Of a stretch of DNA of 64,000 bases, positions 1 to 7,659 are shown in pieces (the first letter of the stretch is position 1; each line of letters opens with the position of its first letter). Below the pieces are notes generated by a model. That model saw only the letters and a program-made list of their open reading frames with translations, made no database searches and had not been told where the DNA came from. Origin of the DNA: Allobogoriella alba. GTDB lineage: Bacteria; Actinomycetota; Actinomycetes; Actinomycetales; Actinomycetaceae. The stretch spans positions 1,240,001 through 1,304,000 of the forward strand of contig NZ_JBHTCQ010000001.1 of assembly GCF_042665525.1 (NCBI RefSeq), given 5' to 3'. Made by a program: the position numbers and the translations under genes.

Positions 1-327
1 CACGCGGGAGAGGTGCAGGATCGCCAGGTCCGGGCCGCGTCCGCCCGTGGAGGCCATCGCCAGCTTGGTGTAGTAGGGCGGGCCCCATTCCAGGACGGTC
101 GAGTGCACGGCGCCCACGGTCGGGCCGATCGTGTCGAGGATGTCCACCAGGAGGACGCCGTCTCCTCCCGAGAAGAGGCTCCAGAACCGGAGGCTCTCGG
201 CGGAGGAGTAGTTGCCGGTGAAGCGGGCGCAGGAGCCCAGGGCGGGCACCGTCAGACCGAGGAGGCCCGCAGCGAGGACTCCTCGCCTGCTGGGCGTCGC
301 GGGTGTCGGTGCGTCCGACCGTGACAT
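1..327 (-). CDS. ABC sugar transporter substrate-binding lipoprotein (N-terminal part)
   Basis: The gene runs off the left edge, so only the first 109 codons are visible. The protein starts MSRSD, then has a short Tat-like signal (SRRGVLAAGLLGLTVPALGSC) ending in a GSC lipobox, so it should be a membrane-anchored lipoprotein. The mature part begins with the LRFWSLFSGGDG type of strand common in family-1 extracellular sugar-binding proteins, followed by a TKLAMASTGGRGPDLAILH-like stretch that fits the same fold. The likely role is capture of a carbohydrate for an ABC importer whose permeases would lie beyond the window. It is divergent from a DeoR regulator, which is probably its local controller. 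The substrate cannot be told. The start was chosen because the signal peptide begins there. Confidence 0.8.
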   Translation of the reverse strand, partial: MSRSDAPTPATPSRRGVLAAGLLGLTVPALGSCARFTGNYSSAESLRFWSLFSGGDGVLLVDILDTIGPTVGAVHSTVLEWGPPYYTKLAMASTGGRGPDLAILHLSRV

Positions 328-583
328 CGTGGCTCCCTCGGCGTCGTCGTCGCGGACCAGGTCATCCCGTGTGAACCGTCGCGGGGAACGTAGCCCGATC
401 GTCACACCACAGTCAACGTAGGTATCGCAGTGTCACATGGGCTCGTGCATTCGCGTGAGGTGCGCCGGCTCTGGAGGTGCCTGGCGGCCCGGAAATGCTG
501 TGACATCAACGCCTGTGCTCATCCGTGATGATTGGTTACAGTGCGCGTGACAGTTCGGCGGCGAGGCGAGGGGGCGCGACGTC
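328..583. promoter_or_regulatory. Divergent control region between sugar-binding protein and DeoR genes
   Basis: This 256-bp gene-free stretch must carry both promoters. Several TGTGAC-like words occur in either orientation: GTCACA at 401 and 432, TGTGACA at 499 and CGTGAC near 546. TGTCACA (431-437) and TGTGACA (499-505) form inverted 7-bp arms. They are candidate regulator sites, but no long palindrome or clear -35/-10 pair stands out. Confidence 0.35.
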
Positions 584-1360
584 GTGGACCAGCGGATGAT
601 TCCCGAGCAGCGGCGCGAGTGGATCGTCTCGCTGCTGGCGTCCGAGACCGTGGTCTCGGTCCGTGACCTGACCAGGCGCCTGGGCGTATCCCACATGACG
701 GTGCGCCGTGACATCGCGGCTCTCGAGGACGAGGGGCGCGCCAGGTCGGTGAAAGGTGGCGTGCGGGTCGCGCAGCACCTGCGGTCGGAACCGAGCTACG
801 AGGCGAAGGCGGTCACCCATCTCGACCTGAAGAAGAAGATCGCCACCGAGGCCGCTCGTCGGGTGAGCTCCGGCGCGGCCGTCTACCTCGACGCCGGGAC
901 GACCGTCGCGGCGCTCGTGCCGTCCCTGCGTGAGCTCTCCGGCCTGACGGTCGTCACGAACGACTTCAGCACCCTCGGGATGCTGATGGACACCGACATC
1001 GAGCTGGTCCACATCGGCGGGCACGTCGAGAACCGGAACCGTTCGAGCACCGGTCGCCTGGCCGCCACGACCATGCGGCAGATCAACGTCGACGTCGCGT
1101 TCCTCAGCGCCAGCTCCTGGGACGGCGCGCGCGGCCTGACCACGCCCGCGGAGGCCAAGGTCGACGTGAAGCAGGCGGCGCTCGAGGTCGCCTCCACGGC
1201 GATCCTGCTCGCCGACTCGACGAAGTACGGCACGTTCGCGATGCACCGGGTCGCCGACCTCGTCGAGTTCGACGAGGTGATCACCGACGACCAGCTGGCC
1301 AGCTCGTCCGCGCAGCGCCTTCGCACCATGGGCGTGACCCTGACCCTCGCGACGGGCTGA
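584..1360 (+). CDS. DeoR/GlpR-family transcriptional regulator
   Basis: This 258-residue protein has the DeoR layout. An N-terminal winged helix-turn-helix (about residues 5-60, with SVRDLTRRLGVSHMTVRRDI) is followed by a ribose-5-phosphate-isomerase-like sensor domain with the DAGTTVAAL motif, which in this family binds a phosphorylated sugar. It is divergent from the sugar-binding lipoprotein at the left edge, so it probably represses that uptake operon until a sugar phosphate appears. The GTG start at 584 is preceded by a purine-rich ribosome site. An in-frame ATG at 596 (MIPEQRREWI) is a plausible alternative. The effector is unknown. Confidence 0.88.
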   Translation: MDQRMIPEQRREWIVSLLASETVVSVRDLTRRLGVSHMTVRRDIAALEDEGRARSVKGGVRVAQHLRSEPSYEAKAVTHLDLKKKIATEAARRVSSGAAVYLDAGTTVAALVPSLRELSGLTVVTNDFSTLGMLMDTDIELVHIGGHVENRNRSSTGRLAATTMRQINVDVAFLSASSWDGARGLTTPAEAKVDVKQAALEVASTAILLADSTKYGTFAMHRVADLVEFDEVITDDQLASSSAQRLRTMGVTLTLATG

Positions 1361-1469
1361 CGGCCGGGCTGTGGCGAGAGCGACTCATTTGTGAGGTAGA
1401 TCAATCGATCGTCGACAGATATCGGTCGGCTATTGCATCCCGTCCCCGGTGCCAGCATGATCCTCCGTC

Positions 1470-2591
1470 ATGGATACGGACGTGGCAGTGGTCGGGCTGG
1501 GCAGCGTCGGGGCGATGGTGAGCTGGCACCTGGCACGCCGGGGGGTGCGCGTCGTCGGTCTCGAGCAGTTCGGGCTGGGGCACGACCATGGTGCGTTCAC
1601 CGGTGAGTCCCGGCTCTTCCGCACCGGCTACCACGAGAGCCCCGCCTACGTCCCGATGCTGCTCGCCGCACGTGAGCAGTGGCTCGACCTCGAGCAGAGG
1701 TCGTCACGCACCCTGTTCCACCCGACGGGCGTCCTGTCGATCGGCCTGCCCGGCACCCCGCAGATGCGCAACGTCCTGGAGTCGCTCGAGCAGAACGACC
1801 TGCCGCACGAGGTCCTCGACGCCCCGGCCCTGCGGGAGCGCTATCCCCAGCACGGGTGCCTCACGGAGGAGGTCGGGGTGCTGGACCGGCTCGGCGGTGT
1901 GCTGCGGCCGGAGAGCGCCGTGACCGAGACGCTGCGACAGGCCGGGGACGCCGGCGCCGTCCTGCTCGACCGGGAGGAGGTGGTCGAGATCGAGCCGACC
2001 GAGCGGGGCGTGCGCCTGAGGACCACCCGGACGACGGTCAGTGCCCGTCACGCCGTGGTCGCCTCGGGTGTGTGGTCCGGCCGTCTCGTTCCCCGGCTCG
2101 GCACGGCGCTCACGATCAAGCCGCTCGTGCTCACCTGGTTCGCCCCGGCGGCGCCCCGAGACTTCGCGCCGGAACGGTTCCCCGGGTTCATCCGCGACCT
2201 CGACGGCGTCCACCTCTTCGGCGTCCCCTCCCTGGACGGTGCGCTCGTGAAGTCCGGGTGGGCGGACAACTGGGGGAGCGTCGACGCCCCGGAGCAGCTC
2301 GGCCGGTTCCTCTCGCCGCAGGAGCTCGAGGCGGTCGGCTCCGACGTCCACCGGCTGCTGCCCGACCTGCCGCCGCAACCGAGCCGCCACTCCGTGCACA
2401 TGGACGTCTTCACGCCGGACCGGCGCGGCGTCGTCGGACGGGTGGGGCCCGGCGTGACGGTCGCGACCGGATTCTCCGGCCACGGTTTCAAGCTTGCGCC
2501 CGTGTTCGGGGAGATCGCGGCCGACCTCGCCACCGGGCAGAGGCCCCGGTACGACGTCGAGATGTTCGACCCGCGACGGTTCGATGCCTGA
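1470..2591 (+). CDS. FAD-dependent amine/amino-acid oxidase (SolA/sarcosine-oxidase-like)
   Basis: The 373-residue protein starts with a classical dinucleotide-binding fold (VVGLGSVGAMVSWHLARRG, residues 7-25, ending in the acidic GLEQF). It matches the length and layout of the monomeric sarcosine oxidase/N-methyltryptophan oxidase (DAO) family, including the late GFSGHGFKLAPVFGE segment. Such enzymes oxidise secondary or primary amines of amino acids with oxygen. At the place where family members carry the cysteine that binds FAD covalently, this protein reads VHMDVFTPDRRG without cysteine, so flavin is probably bound non-covalently and the substrate may differ. It overlaps the LysR gene by 8 bp and is followed by a glutamate-type carrier, suggesting import and oxidation of an amino acid or derivative. 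Confidence 0.8.
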   Translation: MDTDVAVVGLGSVGAMVSWHLARRGVRVVGLEQFGLGHDHGAFTGESRLFRTGYHESPAYVPMLLAAREQWLDLEQRSSRTLFHPTGVLSIGLPGTPQMRNVLESLEQNDLPHEVLDAPALRERYPQHGCLTEEVGVLDRLGGVLRPESAVTETLRQAGDAGAVLLDREEVVEIEPTERGVRLRTTRTTVSARHAVVASGVWSGRLVPRLGTALTIKPLVLTWFAPAAPRDFAPERFPGFIRDLDGVHLFGVPSLDGALVKSGWADNWGSVDAPEQLGRFLSPQELEAVGSDVHRLLPDLPPQPSRHSVHMDVFTPDRRGVVGRVGPGVTVATGFSGHGFKLAPVFGEIAADLATGQRPRYDVEMFDPRRFDA

Positions 2592-3501
2592 TCTGGAGCT
2601 GCGGCTGCTGAGGAACTTCACCGCGGTCTACGAGGCGCGCAGCTTCACCGCGGCGGCCCGACGGCTCCGCACCAGCCAGCCGCCGGTGAGCCAGGCGATC
2701 GCCGCGCTCGAGCGGGAGCTGGGGGTGCGCCTCTTCGAGCGGACCACCCGCGCGGTCACCCCCACGAGCGCGGCGGAGACGCTCTACCCGGAGGCCCAGT
2801 TCCTGCTGCGCCGGGCTGCGGAGACCGTGACCCTCATCGAGCGAGGTGCACAAGGCCGGCCGGTCCGGCTGGCCGCCGTGACCTCGACGTTCCCGGCACT
2901 CCTGCCCGCCATACTGCCGCTCCTGGCGGAGTACGAGCCGGTCGTGACCGAGATGGGCAGCGAGGAGCAGAAGCACGCGCTGGCCGCCGGCCACCTGGAC
3001 CTGGCCATCCTGCGGGACTGGGGAGATGCGACCGACGACCAGATCGTGCTGGCGGACGAGCGGTTCGTGCTCGCGGTCCCGGCCGACCATCCGCTCGCCG
3101 GCACGGGCAGCGCCGCCCTCACCGCCGTCGCCGAGGAGCGGATCGTGCTCTTCGAACGGTCCCGCGCACCGGTGGCGTTCGACGCGATCGCCGGGGCCTG
3201 CACCGCCGCGGGATTCAGCCCGAGCCCGATCTGCCACGTGCAGAGCGAGCAGGCGATGCTCGGCCTGGTCTCCGCCGGCGCCGGCGTCGCGATCGTCTCG
3301 GAGCTCCTCACGCTGACCCCGTGGCCCGGCGTGAGCTACGTGGCGGTCGACGACGCCACGCACCGCACCCCGCTGCGCGCCAGAGTGGCGCGCGGCGATC
3401 CTCTCGGACTCCTGGAGGTCATCGAACGAGCGTTCCGTTCCGCACAGAGCCGACTGGGCTTCGCGACCGCCGAGGCACCGCACGACGGCTCCCAACCCTA
3501 A
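2584..3501 (+). CDS. LysR-family transcriptional regulator
   Basis: This 305-residue regulator has an N-terminal LysR helix-turn-helix (MPDLELRLLRNFTAVYEARS, then AAARRLRTSQPPVSQAIAALE) and a periplasmic-binding-like effector domain from about residue 90. The start is the ATG at 2584, which overlaps the end of the oxidase gene by 8 bp and gives the canonical LysR N-terminus. A longer open frame upstream is not LysR-like. Unlike most LysR genes it is co-directional with its probable targets, lying between the oxidase and the carrier. The effector is probably the amino acid handled by those two genes, which is inference. Confidence 0.88.
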   Translation: MPDLELRLLRNFTAVYEARSFTAAARRLRTSQPPVSQAIAALERELGVRLFERTTRAVTPTSAAETLYPEAQFLLRRAAETVTLIERGAQGRPVRLAAVTSTFPALLPAILPLLAEYEPVVTEMGSEEQKHALAAGHLDLAILRDWGDATDDQIVLADERFVLAVPADHPLAGTGSAALTAVAEERIVLFERSRAPVAFDAIAGACTAAGFSPSPICHVQSEQAMLGLVSAGAGVAIVSELLTLTPWPGVSYVAVDDATHRTPLRARVARGDPLGLLEVIERAFRSAQSRLGFATAEAPHDGSQP

Positions 3502-3510
3502 GGAGCTCAC

Positions 3511-4854
3511 ATGGAGTTCTCACCGTGGTCCCTGCTTGTCGACGCGGGCCTGATCGGCGTCCTGCTCGTGGTCGGGACGCTCGTCCGCGCCACCGTGCGG
3601 CCGATCCAGGCCCTCATGATCCCCGCGAGCGTGATCGCCGGCGTGCTCGGCCTCGCGCTCGGGCCGAACGGGCTGGGCTGGTTGCCCTTCTCCGACCAGG
3701 TCGGCACGTACTCCTCGGTGCTGATCGTGGTGGTCTTCGCCTGCCTGGCGTTGACCGACGACTTCGACCTGCGCAAGATCGGCCGGTCGATCGCCGGCTT
3801 CGCCGGGTACGGGGTGCTCATGTACGCCGCGCAGGTGGCCGTGGGAACACTGCTGGGGCTTCTGCTGCTCGGTCCTCTGTTCGGCACGCCCGACGGGTTC
3901 GGGCTGCTGCTCTTCGCGGGATGGGCCGGCGGCTTCGGCTCCGCCGCCGCCATGGGCACGGTCTTCGCCGACGCCGGATGGGCCGAGGCGCAGTCCCTCG
4001 CCTTCACCTCGGCGACGGTCGGTCTGCTGATCGGCATCGTCGGCGGCATCGTCCAGTCGAAGATCGGTGCCGCGCGTGGGTTCGCGCAGGAGTTCGCCGG
4101 CGTCACCTCGATCCCGCGGGACATGCGCACCGGCGTGCTCGCCGCCGACTCCGGTCGCCCGGCCATCGGCACGCACACGTTCTCGGCAGGGAGCATCGAG
4201 TCGCTGAGCTTCCAGGGTGCGGTGGTCCTCGCGATCTCCGCCGGCGCCTACGGCGTCAACGAGCTGCTCGTCCAGGTCCTCCCGGACGTCGCGTTCCCGC
4301 TGTTCTCGATCGCGTTCCTCATCGGTCTGGCCCTGCGGGCGCTGCTGTCCGTCACGAACACGCGACGCCTGGTGGACGGGGAGTCGCTGCGCTCGATCTC
4401 CGGCACCGCCACCGACGTCCTCGTGGTGTGCGGCATCGCCTCGATCGTGCCGAGCCTGGTGGCCGGGCACTGGCTCGCCCTGGTGATCCTGTTCGCCGTC
4501 GGGCTGGCGCTGTGCCTCGCGCTGGGCATCGGCCTCGCGCCTCGCATGGTGGGCGAGAACTGGTTCGAGAAGCAGATCTTCACGTGGGGCTGGGCAACCG
4601 GCTCCGTCTCGACCGGCATCGCGTTGCTCCGGATCGTCGACCCCCGGATGCGTTCGCGCACGCTCGAGGACTTCGCCATCGCCTACCTGCCCGTGCTCCC
4701 GGTGGAGGTCACGGCGGTCACGTTCACGCCGGTGCTGGTCATCGCGGGCGGCGCGTGGGCCGTGGCGGGCATCTGGGGAGCGATCGCGGTGGTCGCGCTG
4801 GCCGTGCCGCTGCTGCTGCTCCGCGGCTCCCGGACGCGGACGTTCGCGGGCTAG
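3511..4854 (+). CDS. Sodium/glutamate symporter family (GltS-like) carrier
   Basis: The protein has 447 residues and about ten to twelve hydrophobic segments in two similar halves. It shows features of the ESS/GltS family, such as the N-terminal PIQALMIPASVIAGVLGLALGP stretch and the glycine-rich re-entrant FAGWAGGFGSAAAMGTVF region; the second half has a similar FTWGWATGSVSTGIALLRI segment. GltS carriers import glutamate with sodium. The exact substrate here may be a related amino acid, given the upstream oxidase. The start follows a good ribosome site (AAGGAGCTCAC) 9 bp after the LysR gene, so the three genes form one operon, closed by the hairpin at 4874-4911. Confidence 0.82.
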   Translation: MEFSPWSLLVDAGLIGVLLVVGTLVRATVRPIQALMIPASVIAGVLGLALGPNGLGWLPFSDQVGTYSSVLIVVVFACLALTDDFDLRKIGRSIAGFAGYGVLMYAAQVAVGTLLGLLLLGPLFGTPDGFGLLLFAGWAGGFGSAAAMGTVFADAGWAEAQSLAFTSATVGLLIGIVGGIVQSKIGAARGFAQEFAGVTSIPRDMRTGVLAADSGRPAIGTHTFSAGSIESLSFQGAVVLAISAGAYGVNELLVQVLPDVAFPLFSIAFLIGLALRALLSVTNTRRLVDGESLRSISGTATDVLVVCGIASIVPSLVAGHWLALVILFAVGLALCLALGIGLAPRMVGENWFEKQIFTWGWATGSVSTGIALLRIVDPRMRSRTLEDFAIAYLPVLPVEVTAVTFTPVLVIAGGAWAVAGIWGAIAVVALAVPLLLLRGSRTRTFAG

Positions 4855-4873
4855 CGGTTCCGGGCGAGAACAG

Positions 4874-4911
4874 ACGACCGCCCCTGCGGATCACTCCGCA
4901 GGGGCGGTCGT
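4874..4911. terminator. Strong bidirectional hairpin terminator
   Basis: A perfect 17-bp inverted repeat (ACGACCGCCCCTGCGGA with its complement) has a 4-nt loop (TCAC). It sits between the convergent carrier gene and the His-rich secreted protein gene, so it can end both transcripts. There is no long U-tract, as is common in high-G+C actinobacteria. Confidence 0.88.
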
Positions 4912-4941
4912 ACCTGTCAGGCCTGGCTGACGGTCAGGGGA

Positions 4942-5595
4942 TCAGAACCAACCGGAGAACCAGTGGCCGCCCCAGCCCGAGAACCAGAAGCTGGCGAGGC
5001 TCCACCACTTGTGCCACCAGCCCGGGCCGCCGTCACCGTGGTCCGGCGGACCGTGGTGGTCGCCGTCGTCGCCGCCGTGACCGTCACCGATCACGGTGAA
5101 GCTGGCGGCGCCGATGAAGCTGCCGTCCTCGCTCGAGGTGGCCTCGACCGAGTAGCGGCTCGGCTCGTCGATGGTCACGTCGAAGGTTGCGACGCCGTCC
5201 TCGACGGGAGCCGTCGCGGACGCCGCGCCCGCGATCTCGATGGACTCATCGGGGATCGTGGGGTTGTGCGACGCGATCTCGATGGTGACCTCGTCGGCGA
5301 CGGAGGTCTCGACGTAGACCTGGAAGGTCTCGCCGGCCCGCGGGTGGAACTCCGAGAGCGACACCTGGCCCGGGTCGGCGTAGCCGCCGTCGCCGTCGTC
5401 GTCGTCGCAGTCGTCCCCGTGGCCGTGGCCCGGGCCATGCCCGTGCCCGTACCCACGTGCATCGAAGTCGTGGCAGTGCCCGTCTCCGTGACCAGGGCCG
5501 TGACCGTGCCCCCCGTCGGCGACAGCGCTTGATGGAAGCAGCACCAGCACCGCGGCGGCCGCGGCGGATACTGCATGTCGGCCCGTTCTGCTCAT
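4942..5595 (-). CDS. Secreted His/Asp-rich protein with Trp-rich C-terminus
   Basis: The 217-residue protein has a Sec signal (about residues 1-26, ending SSAVADG). A His/Gly/Asp-rich segment follows (about 28-70, repeated HGHGPGHG words and a DDCDDDDGDGG run), likely able to bind metal ions. Next is an Ig-like domain (about 75-165) and a second acidic His-rich linker. The last 26 residues hold eight tryptophans and four phenylalanines (GWWHKWWSLASFW...). The Ig-like domain is clearly related to that of the LPETG protein at 7052-7603 (shared IEIAG and FDV-I--E--Y-V-AT patterns), but there is no sorting signal here. The aromatic tail may mediate membrane or wall contact. No known function is recognised. 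Confidence 0.75.
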   Translation of the reverse strand: MSRTGRHAVSAAAAAVLVLLPSSAVADGGHGHGPGHGDGHCHDFDARGYGHGHGPGHGHGDDCDDDDGDGGYADPGQVSLSEFHPRAGETFQVYVETSVADEVTIEIASHNPTIPDESIEIAGAASATAPVEDGVATFDVTIDEPSRYSVEATSSEDGSFIGAASFTVIGDGHGGDDGDHHGPPDHGDGGPGWWHKWWSLASFWFSGWGGHWFSGWF

Positions 5596-5830
5596 TCTCT
5601 TCCCCCAGGAAGTGGTCGGGAACAGGAACTTGCCCGGTCAACGTACCGACCCGTCCGATATTAGGCAAAGGCTTACGGACGGAGTTCGCCCAAACTTCAC
5701 GATCCGGACCCTTGCGCGAAACACGATGACGTGGCGGTGGCATCACCGCAGGTCCCGGCGGTGTGGCCAGGAAAACGGATGGCGCCTCGGAGGCTTGTGG
5801 CCAGCCGGGCGCAGGAGTCAGGGAAGTGGC

Positions 5831-6289
5831 TCAGTGCGCCTGCCAGGCGTCCTTGTCCGCGCTGAGCTGCGTGACCGGGGCCGGGAGCTCGGCGGCTGCG
5901 AGGTGGGCCAGCGTCGTGGATTCGAGGACCCCACGCAGGGCGCCGCGCGCCGCGATCCACACCGTCTGCAGCACCCGGGCGTCGGGGAGGTAGGTGACGG
6001 ACTCGGGACGTACGCCGTGGACGCTGACGAGCGGCCCGTCGACCGCCCGCATGACGTCCGCGACGGAGATGGCGTCACGATCCCTCGCGAGCAGCCATCC
6101 GCCGCCTTGTCCCCGCTGGCTCCGTACGATGCCAGCCCGCCGCAGGTCGGCGAGGATGGACTGCAGGTACTGGTGCGGGATGTCCTGCTCGTTGCCGATG
6201 GCCTCCGCGCTCAGGGGCGAAGCGCCCTCGTCCTGGGCGATCTCGATGAGGGCGCGCAACGCGTAGTCCGACTTGGCCGAGACATGCAT
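5831..6289 (-). CDS. Rrf2-family transcriptional regulator without cysteines
   Basis: This 152-residue protein begins MHVSAKSDYALRALIEIA, the hallmark of Rrf2/IscR/NsrR regulators. A winged-helix domain follows (ALIEIAQ...QYLQSILADLRRAGIVRSQRGQGGGW). Iron-sulfur members carry three cysteines after about residue 90, but this protein has none, so it cannot bind a cluster in that way and probably senses something else, as CymR-type members do. It has no obvious partner: its neighbours are the secreted His-rich protein and a CAP-domain lipoprotein, both on the same strand with sizeable gaps. Its targets cannot be deduced from the sequence. Confidence 0.85.
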   Translation of the reverse strand: MHVSAKSDYALRALIEIAQDEGASPLSAEAIGNEQDIPHQYLQSILADLRRAGIVRSQRGQGGGWLLARDRDAISVADVMRAVDGPLVSVHGVRPESVTYLPDARVLQTVWIAARGALRGVLESTTLAHLAAAELPAPVTQLSADKDAWQAH

Positions 6290-6452
6290 GCGCCCATGGT
6301 GGCAGAGGGCGTACCACCGCGAGGCCAGCTTCCTCGCCGGACCAGGGCTTCCAGCAGCGCGATCACCCGGACGGACGTGGTCCCCGCGTGGCCACGCCGA
6401 CGAGAACCCGGCCGAGGACCGGGTTCCGGTGTGAGATGTGTCGACGGCCGGT

Positions 6453-6977
6453 TCAGCCCCCGCCCGGGCCCAGGTAGACCTGCGAGCACAGGAGCTCTTC
6501 GCCGTCCCGCACGCAGGCGACGCCGAGTGATTCGGCCTCCGTGGTGAGAAGGTTCATACGGTGTCCGGACGAGTTCGACCACGCCGTGACGACTTCGGCC
6601 GGCTCTGCTGCGCTACGAACGAGGTTCTCGCCGCTCCAGGATGCGTCGCAGGCATCCAGCACGTCGTTCATGGGTGCGTGCTCCAGTGCGTCCCCGCCGG
6701 TCAACGCCTCCGCCCTGTCCCGGGCATGCCGTATCGCACAGTCCGACCGCTCCAGGGGTGGGCGGTCCTCCGTCTCCCGGAAGGCGTTCGTCTCCGCGAA
6801 CAGCTCGTCCGCGTAGGCGTCGAGGTCCACGGTCGTCACGTCGATCGTCGGAGGCGAGTCGGAGGTCGTCGCACCACCGGTGGGCGATCCGTCACTGTCG
6901 CAGGACCCGAGCGTGGCGGTGGCGAGAGCGACCGCCGCTGCCAGGCCTGCGCGCGCTCGCCTTGCATGCATGTCCAA
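6453..6977 (-). CDS. CAP/SCP-domain lipoprotein (YkwD-like)
   Basis: The 174-residue protein has a short signal ending in the lipobox LGSC (about residue 26), an acidic Ser/Thr-rich linker and a CAP (cysteine-rich secretory protein, PR-1) domain. The domain shows the expected order: a helix with LFAETNAFRETEDRPPL, an RDRAEALTGGDALEHAPM segment with the histidine, ENLVRSA, then AWSNSSGHRMNLL. This is the small bacterial YkwD type. CAP proteins are extracellular, and their bacterial role is poorly known. An in-frame ATG two codons downstream is an alternative start. It lies downstream of the LPETG gene on the same strand, separated by a terminator. Confidence 0.85.
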   Translation of the reverse strand: MDMHARRARAGLAAAVALATATLGSCDSDGSPTGGATTSDSPPTIDVTTVDLDAYADELFAETNAFRETEDRPPLERSDCAIRHARDRAEALTGGDALEHAPMNDVLDACDASWSGENLVRSAAEPAEVVTAWSNSSGHRMNLLTTEAESLGVACVRDGEELLCSQVYLGPGGG

Positions 6978-6996
6978 ACTCCTGGTCGAACAGACA

Positions 6997-7027
6997 GGAC
7001 GGCCCCCGCATGGTGCGGGGGCCGTCC
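6997..7027 (-). terminator. Hairpin terminator of the LPETG protein gene
   Basis: A perfect 14-bp inverted repeat (GGACGGCCCCCGCA and its complement) with a 3-nt loop lies 24 bp after the stop of the LPETG gene and just upstream of the CAP lipoprotein gene. It separates the two minus-strand transcripts. Confidence 0.85.
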
Positions 7028-7051
7028 TCAGTCAGTCAGCTAGGCCGAAGC

Positions 7052-7603
7052 TCAGGCCTGGGTCTGACGGGTGCGGGCGAAGACCATCGCGCCGGCACCG
7101 GCAGCGAGCAGAAGCGCTGCGCCGACCACGAGCGGGGTGCTGTTCGGAGCACCGGTCTCGGGCAGACCGCCGCCGAGACCGCCGTCGTCGTCACCCTCGC
7201 CCTCGGAGTAGACCTCGACGACCGCGGAGGCGATGAACTCGCCGTCCGAGTCGGTGGCGACGATCTCGTAGGTGCCCTCCTCGCTGATGGCGACGTCGAA
7301 GGCGGCGCTGCCACCCTCGAGGACGCCACTCTGCGACGCGGTGCCCGCGATCTCGATGGCGGAGTCCGGAACGCTCTCGTCCTCGGAGGTGACGGTCAGG
7401 GTGACCTCTTCACCGTCCTCGTACTCGTCGGCGCCGAACACGGTCGCCGTGAACGTGAAGGCCTCGCCGCCCTGCTCGTTGGAGATCTCGAGGTAGGCCT
7501 CTTCGCCGGCGTAGCCGCCGTCGTCGGTGTCCGCCAGGGCAGCGGTCGGCGCGAGGACGAGGCCCGCGGTGGCAGCGGCCGTAGCCAGTGCGCGTCGGTT
7601 CAT
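7052..7603 (-). CDS. LPETG-anchored cell-wall protein with Ig-like domain
   Basis: The protein has 183 residues: a Sec signal (1-24, ending TAALA), a single Ig-like domain (about 30-130), an acidic Gly/Asp linker (EGEGDDDGGLGGG), and a full sorting signal made of LPETG, a hydrophobic helix and the basic tail ARTRQTQA. It should be cut by a sortase and linked to peptidoglycan. The only sortase seen in the window is the class E enzyme at 33253-34026. It shares its domain and an almost identical leader/ribosome site (CTGGGGGAA before the start) with the His-rich protein at 4942-5595, so the two arose by duplication. The ligand is unknown. Confidence 0.86.
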   Translation of the reverse strand: MNRRALATAAATAGLVLAPTAALADTDDGGYAGEEAYLEISNEQGGEAFTFTATVFGADEYEDGEEVTLTVTSEDESVPDSAIEIAGTASQSGVLEGGSAAFDVAISEEGTYEIVATDSDGEFIASAVVEVYSEGEGDDDGGLGGGLPETGAPNSTPLVVGAALLLAAGAGAMVFARTRQTQA

Positions 7604-7659
7604 GCTTTTCCCCCAGGGTTCTGGAAACGCGTGCGGTTAGAACACGGGCACGTTAGCAG

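Noticed and set aside
3321..5099. Long plus-strand frame overlapping the GltS-like gene
   Set aside because: It is very rich in Arg and Ala and without motifs; the overlapping frame has clear membrane-carrier features and a good ribosome site.
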